Counted from the first letter of the stretch, positions 44,939-53,057 are shown. The stretch is DNA of 64,000 nt from Mucilaginibacter sp. JRF (GCF_015223065.1 NZ_JADFBY010000002.1:62001-126000), one strand, 5' to 3'. Notes: generated by a model not told the origin, from the letters alone. Translations and numbers: made by a program.

Positions 44939-45665
44939 TGATGAGCCATTGGCACGGATGGTTGTAATGGAGTATTTGCTTGAGTTTAAAGATCAGATAG
45001 AACTTATACAGGAGTGTGGCGATGGTTTTGAAGGTTTAAAAGCTATTCAACAACACAAACCCGACCTTATATTTCTGGATGTGCAGATGCCCAAAATAAC
45101 CGGTTTTGAAATGCTCGAGCTGGTTGACCAACCGCCATCAGTAATTTTTACCACCGCCTTTGATGAATATGCCATTAAGGCCTTTGAGGCACATGCTATT
45201 GATTATTTGTTAAAGCCCTTCAGTAAGGAGCGTTTTAGCAAGGCAATTGAAAAATACCTGGCCCTATCTGCCGCGGATGCCAAACCTGCCGCCAAAACTG
45301 AGAAGCTGCTGGAAGATGTTGCCCAGGGCCATGCCCAGCACGAGCGCATCGTAGTAAAAACCGGTACCAAGGTTAAGATAATCCCGGTACGTGATATTTT
45401 GTACCTGCAAGCCGATGATGATTACGTAAGCATCATAACCGCCGAGGGCGCATACCTCAAAAACAAAACCATGAGCTTTTTTGAGCAAACGCTTGATGGT
45501 TCGCAATTTGTACGTGTACACCGCTCATACATACTAAGCGTTGCCGAGATAACCCGTATAGACCCCTACGAAAAGGACTCACACCTGGCCATCCTGAAAT
45601 CGGGCGCCAAGATACCGGTAAGTAAAACAGGGTATGCTAAGTTAAAGCAGGTGTTAGGGATATAA
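44916..45665 (+). CDS. LytTR family response regulator
   Basis: A 249-residue regulator. The receiver domain has IIDDEPLARM, the phosphoacceptor Asp in DLIFLDVQMPKITGFE and the Lys in YLLKPFSKERF. A linker follows, then LytTR DNA-binding: KVKIIPVRDILYLQADDDYV and FVRVHRSYILSVAEITRID. LytTR proteins bind direct repeats upstream of targets. Partner kinase overlaps by 23 bases. Targets are not visible in the window; no terminator hairpin is seen before repeat copy D. Confidence 0.93.
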   Translation: MKRALIIDDEPLARMVVMEYLLEFKDQIELIQECGDGFEGLKAIQQHKPDLIFLDVQMPKITGFEMLELVDQPPSVIFTTAFDEYAIKAFEAHAIDYLLKPFSKERFSKAIEKYLALSAADAKPAAKTEKLLEDVAQGHAQHERIVVKTGTKVKIIPVRDILYLQADDDYVSIITAEGAYLKNKTMSFFEQTLDGSQFVRVHRSYILSVAEITRIDPYEKDSHLAILKSGAKIPVSKTGYAKLKQVLGI

Positions 45666-45675
45666 TTCTCATCAT

Positions 45676-46308
45676 TGTCATTTCGAGCGATAGCGAGAAA
45701 TTCCTGTCGTACAACCCCACCTAATCCTCCCCGAGGGGGAGGACTTTAAAAAATGATCTATTATAAAGACTGTCATTTCGAGCGATAGCGAGAAATCTAA
45801 CGCTATGGTATGAACGCGGACAGATTTCTCCTCGTACCTCGTTCGAAATGACAAAAAATAGGTTAACAAAAAGCGCGTCGGCCTGGCAGAAAACCGGGCC
45901 AGGGTGTATGGACTGTGGGCGGAAGGTTTTTTCTGCCTTGACTTTTGGTTACTTTGTGTCTAAGACAAAGTAACTGGGCTCTGCGCCCAAGAGCAGACTA
46001 ACGATAATAAAAGTACAACCTTTGGTTTAAAGCTTGATCCTCTCGTAAAAGCACAGCATCTTCATTACTTGTCCTCAATTTCTTTTGAGCGATCAAAAGA
46101 AACAAAAATCGCCGGCTACGCCCTGCCCGGTGAAAGGGTGTGTTTTTGCAGGGACTGTGCTACTCCGGGCATTTCTGATGCCGGTAGAATAGGTTATTTA
46201 GGGTTTGTGCTTTTGTATAAGGACTTTTAGCTCCCTCTCCTTTAGGAGAGGGTCGGGGTGAGGTTATTAAGGCGACAAATTTCTCCTCGTACTTCGATCG
46301 AAATGACA
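45676..46308 (+). repeat. Dispersed composite repeat, copy D, with flanking modules
   Basis: In order: a TGTCATTTCGA module cut short at 45712 (TCGTAC, then AACCCC), left CCTCC arm 45713-45747, complete TGTCATTTCGA module 45771-45853, core 45867-46215 (same hairpin set as copy A), right arm 46229-46266 in inverted orientation, and half a module at 46272-46308. It fills the gap between the LytTR and FtsB-like genes. No coding frame is shared with the other copies. Confidence 0.8.
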
Positions 46309-46333
46309 AAAGTTACAATAGTAGAGAGTAAAA

Positions 46334-46657
46334 CTACTCCTCTTTGGTTTCTTTACTTACCATGTAAACATCCTCATTCTCTTTTTTCATGAGATACTTT
46401 TCGCGGGCGAATTTTTCGAGGTGGCGGGGGTCGGAGTTTAGTTCGTCAAGGTCTTTGGTAACCTTGTCGGTTTCGGTTTTGTAGAAGTCGCGTTCCTGTT
46501 CCAGCTTGTTCAGTTGCTGGTGATACTCGTAGCGCGAAAGCAGATCGTTGGTATCAAAAAATATCATCCACACCACAAAAGCAACCGTTACCAGGAAGAA
46601 CTTGTTGCTGAACAAGGCAATAAGACGTTTCATTTTTTCGGGCGCTATAATATTCAT
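46334..46657 (-). CDS. FtsB/DivIC family cell division protein
   Basis: A 107-residue bitopic protein: a short cytoplasmic start, one membrane segment (about 20-37, FFLVTVAFVVWMIFFDTNDL), then a coiled coil (about 44-78, YEYHQQLNKLEQERDFYKTE) and the family's conserved end DPRHLEKFAREKYLMKKENE. FtsB/DivIC joins FtsQ/DivIB and FtsL in the divisome. The ATG at 46657 is used; one eight codons later (MKRLIALF) is possible. It stands alone between two repeat regions. Confidence 0.88.
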   Translation of the reverse strand: MNIIAPEKMKRLIALFSNKFFLVTVAFVVWMIFFDTNDLLSRYEYHQQLNKLEQERDFYKTETDKVTKDLDELNSDPRHLEKFAREKYLMKKENEDVYMVSKETKEE

Positions 46658-46786
46658 CTAAAGCTATCTATATTTTTTGACGGATGCAAATATCATTATT
46701 AACTAATTAACATGCGTGCATAATGTTTAGCTGTTTTTGGAATGCGCTGGGTGTAAGAGAAGTAAAAATAAATCAGCGAATTTCTA

Positions 46787-47064
46787 TTACCTCTCCTTAA
46801 ATCCTCTTCTAAAGGGAAGGCATCTTCACAAAAGTTTAAGCACAAACCATGAATACGCTACAATTCCGGCCTCTTAATTTTCGGGTAGCACTAAAGAAAC
46901 ACTGGCTTTCATAGAAAATTAAACAGCCGGCAGTTTTTCTTTGGTTACTTTCTTTTTTCTGCAAAAAAGAAAGTAACAACCACTAACGATTCAAGTGAGT
47001 ATATCATTGTACTCATGAGCAGTGAAAGTGCTGTTAAAAATCGTCAGTCAGCTTTTTTTGCACG
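46787..47064 (-). repeat. Dispersed composite repeat, copy E (reverse, decayed)
   Basis: A diverged CCTCC arm (46787-46826) is followed by a shortened core in reverse orientation. It has the copy B type of hairpin: GTTACTTTCTTTTTT (46944-46958) pairs perfectly with AAAAAAGAAAGTAAC (46963-46977) around CTGC. It starts GCACAAACC like the others, but the middle is strongly diverged. Together with 46658-46786, in which I see nothing else, it fills the gap before the acyltransferase gene. Confidence 0.65.
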
Positions 47065-47117
47065 TATTAAAAACCCCTTTATTCCTCATTTCTCAACCAT
47101 TCTGTTAAATTTGGTTC

Positions 47118-48236
47118 ATGCAATCTAACCAATTACAAACCAAACCCCATTACCAAATACTTGACGGACTGCGCGGCGTGGCGGCGCTTATTGTGGTAAT
47201 ATTCCATATCTGCGAGGCGCATGCTACCAGTAAGTTTGATATGATAATCAACCACGGTTACCTGGCGGTCGATTTCTTTTTCCTGCTTTCGGGCTATGTT
47301 ATCGGCTACGCTTATGATGATCGCTGGACTACGCTCACAATCGGCGGTTTTTTCAGGCGCAGGTTGGCGCGATTGCAACCCATGGTTATTGTGGGCATGA
47401 TCATCGGTGCCATTTGCTTTTACTCGTCTGATTCGCCGCTGTGGCCCGATATACATACCGTACCTGTTTGGAAATTGTTGGTGGTAATGCTGGTAGGCTT
47501 CACGCTGATACCCGTCCCGCTATCGTGGGATATCCGCGGCTGGCAGGAGATGCACCCGCTGGATGGGCCGGGATGGTCGTTATTTTTTGAATACATAGCC
47601 AATATTTTATATGCGCTTGGCCTGCGCAAGCTGCCTAAAGGCGCGTTATGGGTGCTGGTGATAGCCTCGGCGGTATTGTTGGTGCATTACCTGGTAACCG
47701 GCCCTGCCGGAGATGTTATTGGCGGCTGGACACCCAATTACGAGCAAATGCGCATTGGCTTTACCCGTATGTTGTTCCCGTTCTTCGGCGGCTTACTATT
47801 ATCGCGCATCACTAAACCCACCTATATTAAAAACGCTTTTTTATGGTGCAGCGCGCTGCTGATAGTTACCCTGGCCATACCACGCATTGGCGGCACCGAG
47901 AATTTATGGATGAACGGTCTATACGAATCGTTCGCTATAATTTTTGTGTTCCCGCTGATAGTTTATTTGGGTGCCAGCGGACAGGTGCATGGCAAGGCAG
48001 GTAAGGGCATCAGCAAGTTTCTGGGCGATCTGTCGTATCCATTATATATCACCCATTACCCTTTTATATACGTTTACACGGGTTGGGTAAGTAAGGATAA
48101 AGGCATGAGTTTCGGCCATGCTATACCGTTTGCATTGCTAACGTTTGTGGTATCAATAACCGTTGCTTACACCGCGCTAAAATGGTATGATGAACCAGTA
48201 CGGGCATGGTTAAAGCGCCGCGCGCAAAAGGCATAG
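47118..48236 (+). CDS. Acyltransferase 3 (OafA/YrhL) family membrane protein
   Basis: A 372-residue protein with about ten membrane segments and the acyltransferase 3 pattern: YQILDGLRGVAALIVVIFHI with the His near residue 28, YLAVDFFFLLSGYVIGYAYD, and FFRRRLARLQP. Such proteins move acyl groups to sugars of surface polysaccharides or other envelope molecules. Substrate unknown. A TAAATTTG at 47106-47113 lies only 4 bases before the ATG, so if used it would give a nearly leaderless message. A CCGG hairpin follows the stop. Confidence 0.88.
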   Translation: MQSNQLQTKPHYQILDGLRGVAALIVVIFHICEAHATSKFDMIINHGYLAVDFFFLLSGYVIGYAYDDRWTTLTIGGFFRRRLARLQPMVIVGMIIGAICFYSSDSPLWPDIHTVPVWKLLVVMLVGFTLIPVPLSWDIRGWQEMHPLDGPGWSLFFEYIANILYALGLRKLPKGALWVLVIASAVLLVHYLVTGPAGDVIGGWTPNYEQMRIGFTRMLFPFFGGLLLSRITKPTYIKNAFLWCSALLIVTLAIPRIGGTENLWMNGLYESFAIIFVFPLIVYLGASGQVHGKAGKGISKFLGDLSYPLYITHYPFIYVYTGWVSKDKGMSFGHAIPFALLTFVVSITVAYTALKWYDEPVRAWLKRRAQKA

Positions 48237-48242
48237 TACAAA

Positions 48243-48265
48243 TGGCCGGAATAATATCCCGGCCA
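48243..48265. terminator. GC-rich hairpin between convergent genes
   Basis: TGGCCGG (48243-48249) pairs with CCGGCCA (48259-48265) around 9 nt. The T run is weak on both sides, so it is a possible terminator for the acyltransferase and hemN genes. Confidence 0.5.
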
Positions 48266-48296
48266 CTCTGATTGTTAATTGTTGGGGTTGTATACG

Positions 48297-49664
48297 TTAT
48301 CCGTTCATGCTGAAAAGCTGGGTGGCGGGTTTGTTTTGCCACAGTCTTTCATCAAAGGCCATACATATATTGCGTAAAAAGCGTTTGCCAAGCGGGGTAA
48401 CCTTAAGGCACCAGGAGTTCAGTTCTATCAGGCCGTCATCAAACAAAGGTTCGAGTCGTTCAATACTGTTTATTAGTCCGGCAGAGTGGTGGGTATGGTG
48501 GTTCCAGCAGGTTTGGCCTTTGCACATAATGTTGAGTATATGGCGACGCAGCAGCATATCTTCGTCAGTAAGTTTATGCAGCTTGATCAATGGCAGTTGC
48601 CCGGCATTGATCATCGTCATATAATCCTCCACCTTTTTGGCGTTTTGAGCATAACCATACCACGAATCGCTTATGGATGATACCCCCAGCCCGATAAGTA
48701 ATTGTGTATACTGATGAGTATAGCCCATAAAATTACGGTGCAGCTGACCGTTCTGTTCGGCATGGTAAAGGCTATCGGTACTTAGCGCAAAATGATCCAT
48801 ACCGATATCGTGATAGCCTATTTTGCAAAATAGCTCGCAGCCCATATCGTAAAGCTTACGTTTAAGATAGGCATCCGGCAGGTCACCCTCCGTATAGCGG
48901 CGCTGACCGGGTTTTACCCACGGCACATGGGCGTAGCTGTAAAAGGCTATACGATCGGGCATCAGCAAAGCAACTTGTTGCAGGGTATCGGCCATGCTTT
49001 CTAAGGTTTGCAGGGGCAGGCCATATATCAAATCGAAATTTACCGAAGTATAGCCGATGGCACGTGCCTCGTATGTCACTTTTTTTACCTGCTCAAAGCT
49101 TTGTATGCGGTTAATAATGAACTGCACCTTCGGGTTAAAATCCTGTATACCCAGACTCAGCCTGCGAAAACCAAGATCAAACAGCGTTTGCAAATGTTCA
49201 GTAGTAGTATTACCCGGATGCGCCTCAAAGCCAAATTCAGCATCAGGATGTATTGCGGCTCCATCAAATAAGCCATCTATCAACACCCGCAAATTTTGCG
49301 CGCTGAAAAAGGTAGGGGTGCCACCGCCCAAATGTATCTCGCGTAATACGGGCTGATCATTAAATAGGGCTTTGTACATGGCCCATTCCTTCAGCACGGC
49401 TTCAATATAAGGCAGCTCAACACCGTGGTTTTTGGTGATGCGGGTATTGCAGCCGCAGTAGGTACACAGGCTTTCGCAATAGGGGAGGTGCACGTACAAA
49501 CTTATGCCATCGGTATTATTGGTTTGTACAAATGATGCCTTTACCGTGCGTTCCCAATCCGTCACGTCAAAACGTGATAAATTCCAGTAGGGTACGGTAG
49601 GATAGCTGGTGTAGCGTGGCGCTGCAACATTGTATTTATCGGTTAATGCTTCGGGTACGGGCAT
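48297..49664 (-). CDS. hemN: Oxygen-independent coproporphyrinogen III oxidase
   Basis: A 455-residue radical SAM protein of HemN length. The start RYTSYPTVPYW is typical; the cluster motif CxxxCxxC appears in YVHLPYCESLCTYCGCN; EIHLGGGTPTFFS and RRLSLGIQDFNPKVQ are conserved. It makes protoporphyrinogen IX from coproporphyrinogen III without oxygen. It lies 5 bp downstream of the D-lactate dehydrogenase gene, which is itself 81 bp downstream of the receiver-CRP regulator. The context suggests control by low oxygen, and its product, haem, is also the likely cofactor of the FixL-like kinase. Confidence 0.95.
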   Translation of the reverse strand: MPVPEALTDKYNVAAPRYTSYPTVPYWNLSRFDVTDWERTVKASFVQTNNTDGISLYVHLPYCESLCTYCGCNTRITKNHGVELPYIEAVLKEWAMYKALFNDQPVLREIHLGGGTPTFFSAQNLRVLIDGLFDGAAIHPDAEFGFEAHPGNTTTEHLQTLFDLGFRRLSLGIQDFNPKVQFIINRIQSFEQVKKVTYEARAIGYTSVNFDLIYGLPLQTLESMADTLQQVALLMPDRIAFYSYAHVPWVKPGQRRYTEGDLPDAYLKRKLYDMGCELFCKIGYHDIGMDHFALSTDSLYHAEQNGQLHRNFMGYTHQYTQLLIGLGVSSISDSWYGYAQNAKKVEDYMTMINAGQLPLIKLHKLTDEDMLLRRHILNIMCKGQTCWNHHTHHSAGLINSIERLEPLFDDGLIELNSWCLKVTPLGKRFLRNICMAFDERLWQNKPATQLFSMNG

Positions 49665-49669
49665 GGCAA

Positions 49670-50704
49670 TTACATTCGAGCTATGTTTTTAATGGGCTGC
49701 ACTTCGGCGCGGCAACTGTTGGCGCAGGCACAGGCATTGCCGGTACATTTGTTTTGCTGCCACAAATCGAGGTTTTTAATGGTTTGATCGCATATTTGTT
49801 GCAGGGCCTCGTTAGTTAAAAATGCCTGGTGCGGGGTAATTAACACGTTCGGGCGCGACATCAGCTCCGTAAGCAAAGCATCCTTCAATGTATCATGCGT
49901 GTGATCCTGGAAAAACAAACCTTTTTCGTTTTCATAAACATCTAAACCTAAATAGCCTATTTGCCCGGTGTTGAGGCCTTGCAAAGCCACCGGGGTATCG
50001 ATCAGTCCACCGCGCGAAGTATTGAGCAGCATAACACCCGGTTTCATTTTGGCGATGCTTTGGCTGTTGATGATGTGGAAGGTATCCGGAGTAAGCGGCG
50101 CGTGGAGTGATATAACATCTGCTTGGCGCAGCAATTCATCCAGCGGTACAAATTCAATATCGGGCAGGCGTGCGGGCTTGTTAACATCATAGCCAATAAC
50201 CCGGCAGCCCAAACCCTTAAAAATAGCCGCCGTTGCCAGGCCGATATGCCCTAAGCCTATCAGGCCTATGGTTTTGCCGTAAAAATTAAAGCCTATCAGG
50301 TCGTCCAGCTTAAAATCAAAATTAAGGCTATGCTTATGGGCCACGGTAATACGTCTGCTTAATGCAAGGGCAAGCGCTACGGTATGTTCGGCAATGGCTT
50401 GTGGTGAGTATACAGGTACGTTGGCCAGCTTAATGCCCCGACTGCCCGCGGCAATTTTATCGATATGATCGGTACCTGCTGAGCGGGTAGCAATGTATTT
50501 AATGCCCATATCGGCCAGTTTGTTGATCACCGGGGCTGAGGCATCATCATTGGTGAACAGCACCACGGCATCCTTACCCTCGGCATAGGCGGCCGTTTCA
50601 ATGCTCAACGGGTTTGATATGAGCGTTATATCATGCTTTTTTTGGTTGGATTTTGCCAGAAACTCCTTCTCAAAAGCTTTTATACTGTAGGCTACAACTT
50701 TCAT
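49670..50704 (-). CDS. ldhA: D-lactate dehydrogenase-type 2-hydroxyacid dehydrogenase with Cys-rich tail
   Basis: A 344-residue D-isomer-specific dehydrogenase. NAD-binding GKTIGLIGLGHIGLATAAIF; catalytic Arg in LLNTSRGGLIDTPVALQ; His in VLITPHQAFLTNEALQ. AEHTVALALALSRRI is also typical. It most likely interconverts pyruvate and D-lactate. Beyond the usual end near NLDLWQ there is a tail with four Cys in a C-X4-C-X-C-X3-C pattern (CTGNACACANSC), which is unusual for the family. It lies between the receiver-CRP regulator and hemN. A TAACTTTG -7 candidate lies at 50724-50731 upstream. Confidence 0.9.
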   Translation of the reverse strand: MKVVAYSIKAFEKEFLAKSNQKKHDITLISNPLSIETAAYAEGKDAVVLFTNDDASAPVINKLADMGIKYIATRSAGTDHIDKIAAGSRGIKLANVPVYSPQAIAEHTVALALALSRRITVAHKHSLNFDFKLDDLIGFNFYGKTIGLIGLGHIGLATAAIFKGLGCRVIGYDVNKPARLPDIEFVPLDELLRQADVISLHAPLTPDTFHIINSQSIAKMKPGVMLLNTSRGGLIDTPVALQGLNTGQIGYLGLDVYENEKGLFFQDHTHDTLKDALLTELMSRPNVLITPHQAFLTNEALQQICDQTIKNLDLWQQNKCTGNACACANSCRAEVQPIKNIARM

Positions 50705-50723
50705 TTTGCTAAATGCTTTGCAA

Positions 50724-50731
50724 CAAAGTTA
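50724..50731 (-). promoter_or_regulatory. Candidate -7 element of the ldhA-hemN unit
   Basis: Read on the minus strand, TAACTTTG matches TAnnTTTG, about 20 bases before the ldhA ATG. A -33 element is not clear. It suggests that ldhA-hemN can be read apart from the upstream regulator genes. Confidence 0.45.
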
Positions 50732-50785
50732 GCCGGGTGACATCAGCTAAAACATGCCTGCCGTCAGTACAAAAAATGATGTTCG

Positions 50786-51835
50786 TCAGTTTTTCATTTT
50801 TATCAGGCGGTTTATGTCCAGTATGGTTACCTGGCTGCCTTTTTTCTCTATCGAGCCTTCTTCCTTAAAATCTGTAAGTGTACGGCTAACGGTTTCGGTA
50901 GCCATACCGGCCATAGCTGCCAGCTCATCGCGAGATATTTTGAACTGCGCCGGGTCGGCCGATTGCTTGCTGAGGCGGATAAGCACCTGTGCCAAGCGTT
51001 TACGTACTGAATTGTAAGCCAGTTCTATCAGCTGTTCCTCTTTTTCGCGCACGTTATTGGCCAGTATGCGGATGAATTGCTGGCCCACATCCGGGTATTT
51101 ATTGAGCAGGTTAATGGTCATATCCCTCGGCAACAAACACACTGCCGAATCCTCAACCGCTTCGGCGGTATCGGTATAGCTTTCATCAAGCAGCAGGGCA
51201 TGTATGCCTAGGTAATCATCGGCCTTGTAAAGCCCGGTGAGTAATTCGCGGCCATCCTCGGCCATTTTAATGGTTTTTACACCGCCCTCAAGCACCAGGT
51301 ACAGGCCTTGCGGGGTATCGCCATCATAATAAAGTATCTGCTTTTTTTTGATCTGCCGCACCTTGCGCCCGGCTATCATGGTTTTCAGTTCGGCCAAACC
51401 CTGCCCGCTGCCGCTGGCCAGTTTCTCCAATTTATCTATCGATTGATTATAGTATTCTTCCTGCCGTTGTTTCTTTTTCAGGCGCGATTCAATGGCGTTC
51501 AGCAGCTCAATATCATCAAAGGGCTTGGTGAGGTAGTCATCGGCACCCATTTCCATCCCTTTCCTGAAATCAACCCGTTCGGCCTTAGCTGTCAAAAAAA
51601 TGAATGGTGTACCCGCCGTATCGGCGTTTTTGCCCAGCATGTACAACACGCCATAGCCATCCAACTCAGGCATCATAATATCGCACAGCACCAGGTCGGT
51701 TTTGTGCTGAAAGGCCAGATCAACGCCCGCCTTGCCATTGCTGGCTTGCAGAACCTTGTAGCCGCTAAGCTCCAATATTTCGGCGGTGCTTTCCCTTATG
51801 TCGTTGTTATCCTCAATTATTAATATGGTTGTCAT
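50786..51835 (-). CDS. Response regulator with fused Crp/Fnr DNA-binding half
   Basis: A 349-residue protein in two halves. Residues 1-120 are a receiver with acidic EDNND, phosphoacceptor Asp52 (DLVLCDIMMPELDGYGVL) and Lys in DYLTKPFDDIEL. After a helical linker, residues about 150-265 form a cNMP-binding-type barrel (ILYYDGDTPQGLYLVLEGGV) and about 265-345 a Crp helix-turn-helix (ISRDELAAMAGMATETVSRT). No N-terminal Fnr-type cysteine cluster is present, so it would sense by phosphorylation. Its start overlaps the FixL-like kinase by 4 bases. It combines in one chain the roles split between FixJ and FixK in rhizobia. Confidence 0.92.
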   Translation of the reverse strand: MTTILIIEDNNDIRESTAEILELSGYKVLQASNGKAGVDLAFQHKTDLVLCDIMMPELDGYGVLYMLGKNADTAGTPFIFLTAKAERVDFRKGMEMGADDYLTKPFDDIELLNAIESRLKKKQRQEEYYNQSIDKLEKLASGSGQGLAELKTMIAGRKVRQIKKKQILYYDGDTPQGLYLVLEGGVKTIKMAEDGRELLTGLYKADDYLGIHALLLDESYTDTAEAVEDSAVCLLPRDMTINLLNKYPDVGQQFIRILANNVREKEEQLIELAYNSVRKRLAQVLIRLSKQSADPAQFKISRDELAAMAGMATETVSRTLTDFKEEGSIEKKGSQVTILDINRLIKMKN

Positions 51836-53022
51836 ACTCGTACCGGAAATGCTAATGTGAATGATGTACCCTGGTTTATCTTGCTTTCAAAGGCTATTTG
51901 CCCGTTCATTAATGCGGCATAGCGCGCTACAATGTTAAGCCCAAGCCCCGTGCCGGGTATGTTACCTGTATTATGCGCTCTAAAAAACGCCTCGAACAAA
52001 TGTTTCTGGTCGCTTTCGGGTATGCCGATGCCGTTGTCTTTTATAATGATGATGAGCTGATCGCCGGTCAGTTCGGTATTAAATTCAATGAACGTATGCT
52101 CGCCGCTGTATTTTATAGCATTGCTGATGAGGTTGATAATGCAATTGCGCAACAAACCCTGATCAAGGCTTACTAAACTGGTGGTGCCGGTATGCTGATA
52201 CACAATGTTTTGCGCCTCCTTGGCTATCATCTGCATCTCCTCGGTAATTTCTTCGGCAAACTTCACCACATCAAAAGGTGTAAAAACGGGTTCCACCTTT
52301 CCGGCCTCTAATCGCTCCAACGACAAAAAATCGTTCAGGATGCTGGTAAGGTTACCTATTGATCCCTTTATTTTGTTGATATGCTTGGTAATATTAGGGT
52401 TTTCGAGCTGCGAGGCATATTTTTCAATAAGCACGGCCGAAAGTTGTATGGCGCTCAACGGGGTACGAAACTCGTGCGAGGCCATAGATACGAACCTGCT
52501 TTTCAACTGCCCGAGTTCTTTCTCCTTTTCCAGCGATTGGCTTACTTCTTCTTTGGCTATTTGCAGGGCATCAACCGTTTGTTTGAGCGATAGGGTACGT
52601 TCCTCCACCTGTTGCTCAAGGTTAGCGGCATATTCGCGCAGGCGGTCTTCGGCTTGCTTTTCGCGGCTAAGGTCATGTATAAAGCCGGTGTATATCTTCC
52701 GCCCCGAGTATTGTACCTCGCTCACCGCCAAACGAAATGGAAATATAGTGCCGTTTTTACGCAAACCCTGCACCTCGCGCCCAATGCCTATGATGTGCGC
52801 CTGCCCGGTATGCTGGTAACGGTGAATATAATCATCGTGGCGTTCCCTGTCGGGCGGGGGCATCAGCATGGCAATGTTGCGGCCAACCACTTCTTCGGGC
52901 TCGTACTGAAAAAGCTTGCATGCCGACGGGTTGATTGATTCCACCCTGCCACGCTCATCAATGGTGATGATACCGTCAATAGCGTTTTGAATGATAGCGT
53001 TTAGCAAGGCAGCGTTCTCCAT
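51832..53022 (-). CDS. FixL-like haem-PAS sensor histidine kinase
   Basis: A 396-residue soluble kinase. Residues 1-125 are a PAS domain with FixL marks: GRNIAMLMPPPDRERHDDYI carries His62, in the place of the haem-binding His of rhizobial FixL, and HIIGIGREVQG carries Arg82, in the place of the distal Arg; the 20-residue spacing is the same. A coiled coil (about 130-175) leads to HisKA (MASHEFRTPLSAIQL) and HATPase (NLISNAIKYSG, DNGIGI, GTGLGLNIVARY). In FixL, oxygen bound to haem turns the kinase off. No membrane segments. It overlaps the receiver-CRP gene by 4 bases; a palindrome lies 10 bp upstream of its ATG. Confidence 0.9.
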   Translation of the reverse strand: MENAALLNAIIQNAIDGIITIDERGRVESINPSACKLFQYEPEEVVGRNIAMLMPPPDRERHDDYIHRYQHTGQAHIIGIGREVQGLRKNGTIFPFRLAVSEVQYSGRKIYTGFIHDLSREKQAEDRLREYAANLEQQVEERTLSLKQTVDALQIAKEEVSQSLEKEKELGQLKSRFVSMASHEFRTPLSAIQLSAVLIEKYASQLENPNITKHINKIKGSIGNLTSILNDFLSLERLEAGKVEPVFTPFDVVKFAEEITEEMQMIAKEAQNIVYQHTGTTSLVSLDQGLLRNCIINLISNAIKYSGEHTFIEFNTELTGDQLIIIIKDNGIGIPESDQKHLFEAFFRAHNTGNIPGTGLGLNIVARYAALMNGQIAFESKINQGTSFTLAFPVRV

Positions 53023-53032
53023 GCGGTTAAAA

Positions 53033-53057
53033 TATGATATTGCTCACAAATATCATA
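53033..53057. promoter_or_regulatory. Palindrome upstream of the FixL-like kinase, candidate operator
   Basis: TATGATATT (53033-53041) pairs perfectly with AATATCATA (53049-53057) around a 7-bp spacer. It ends 10 bp before the kinase ATG on the minus strand. The half-sites contain TGAT and ATCA as in Fnr/FixK boxes, but at wider spacing than the classical TTGAT-N4-ATCAA. Confidence 0.55.

Noticed and set aside
45678..45869. Minus-strand open frame of 63 codons in repeat copy D
   Set aside because: It lies wholly in CCTCC and TGTCATTTCGA repeats and has no matching frame in other copies.
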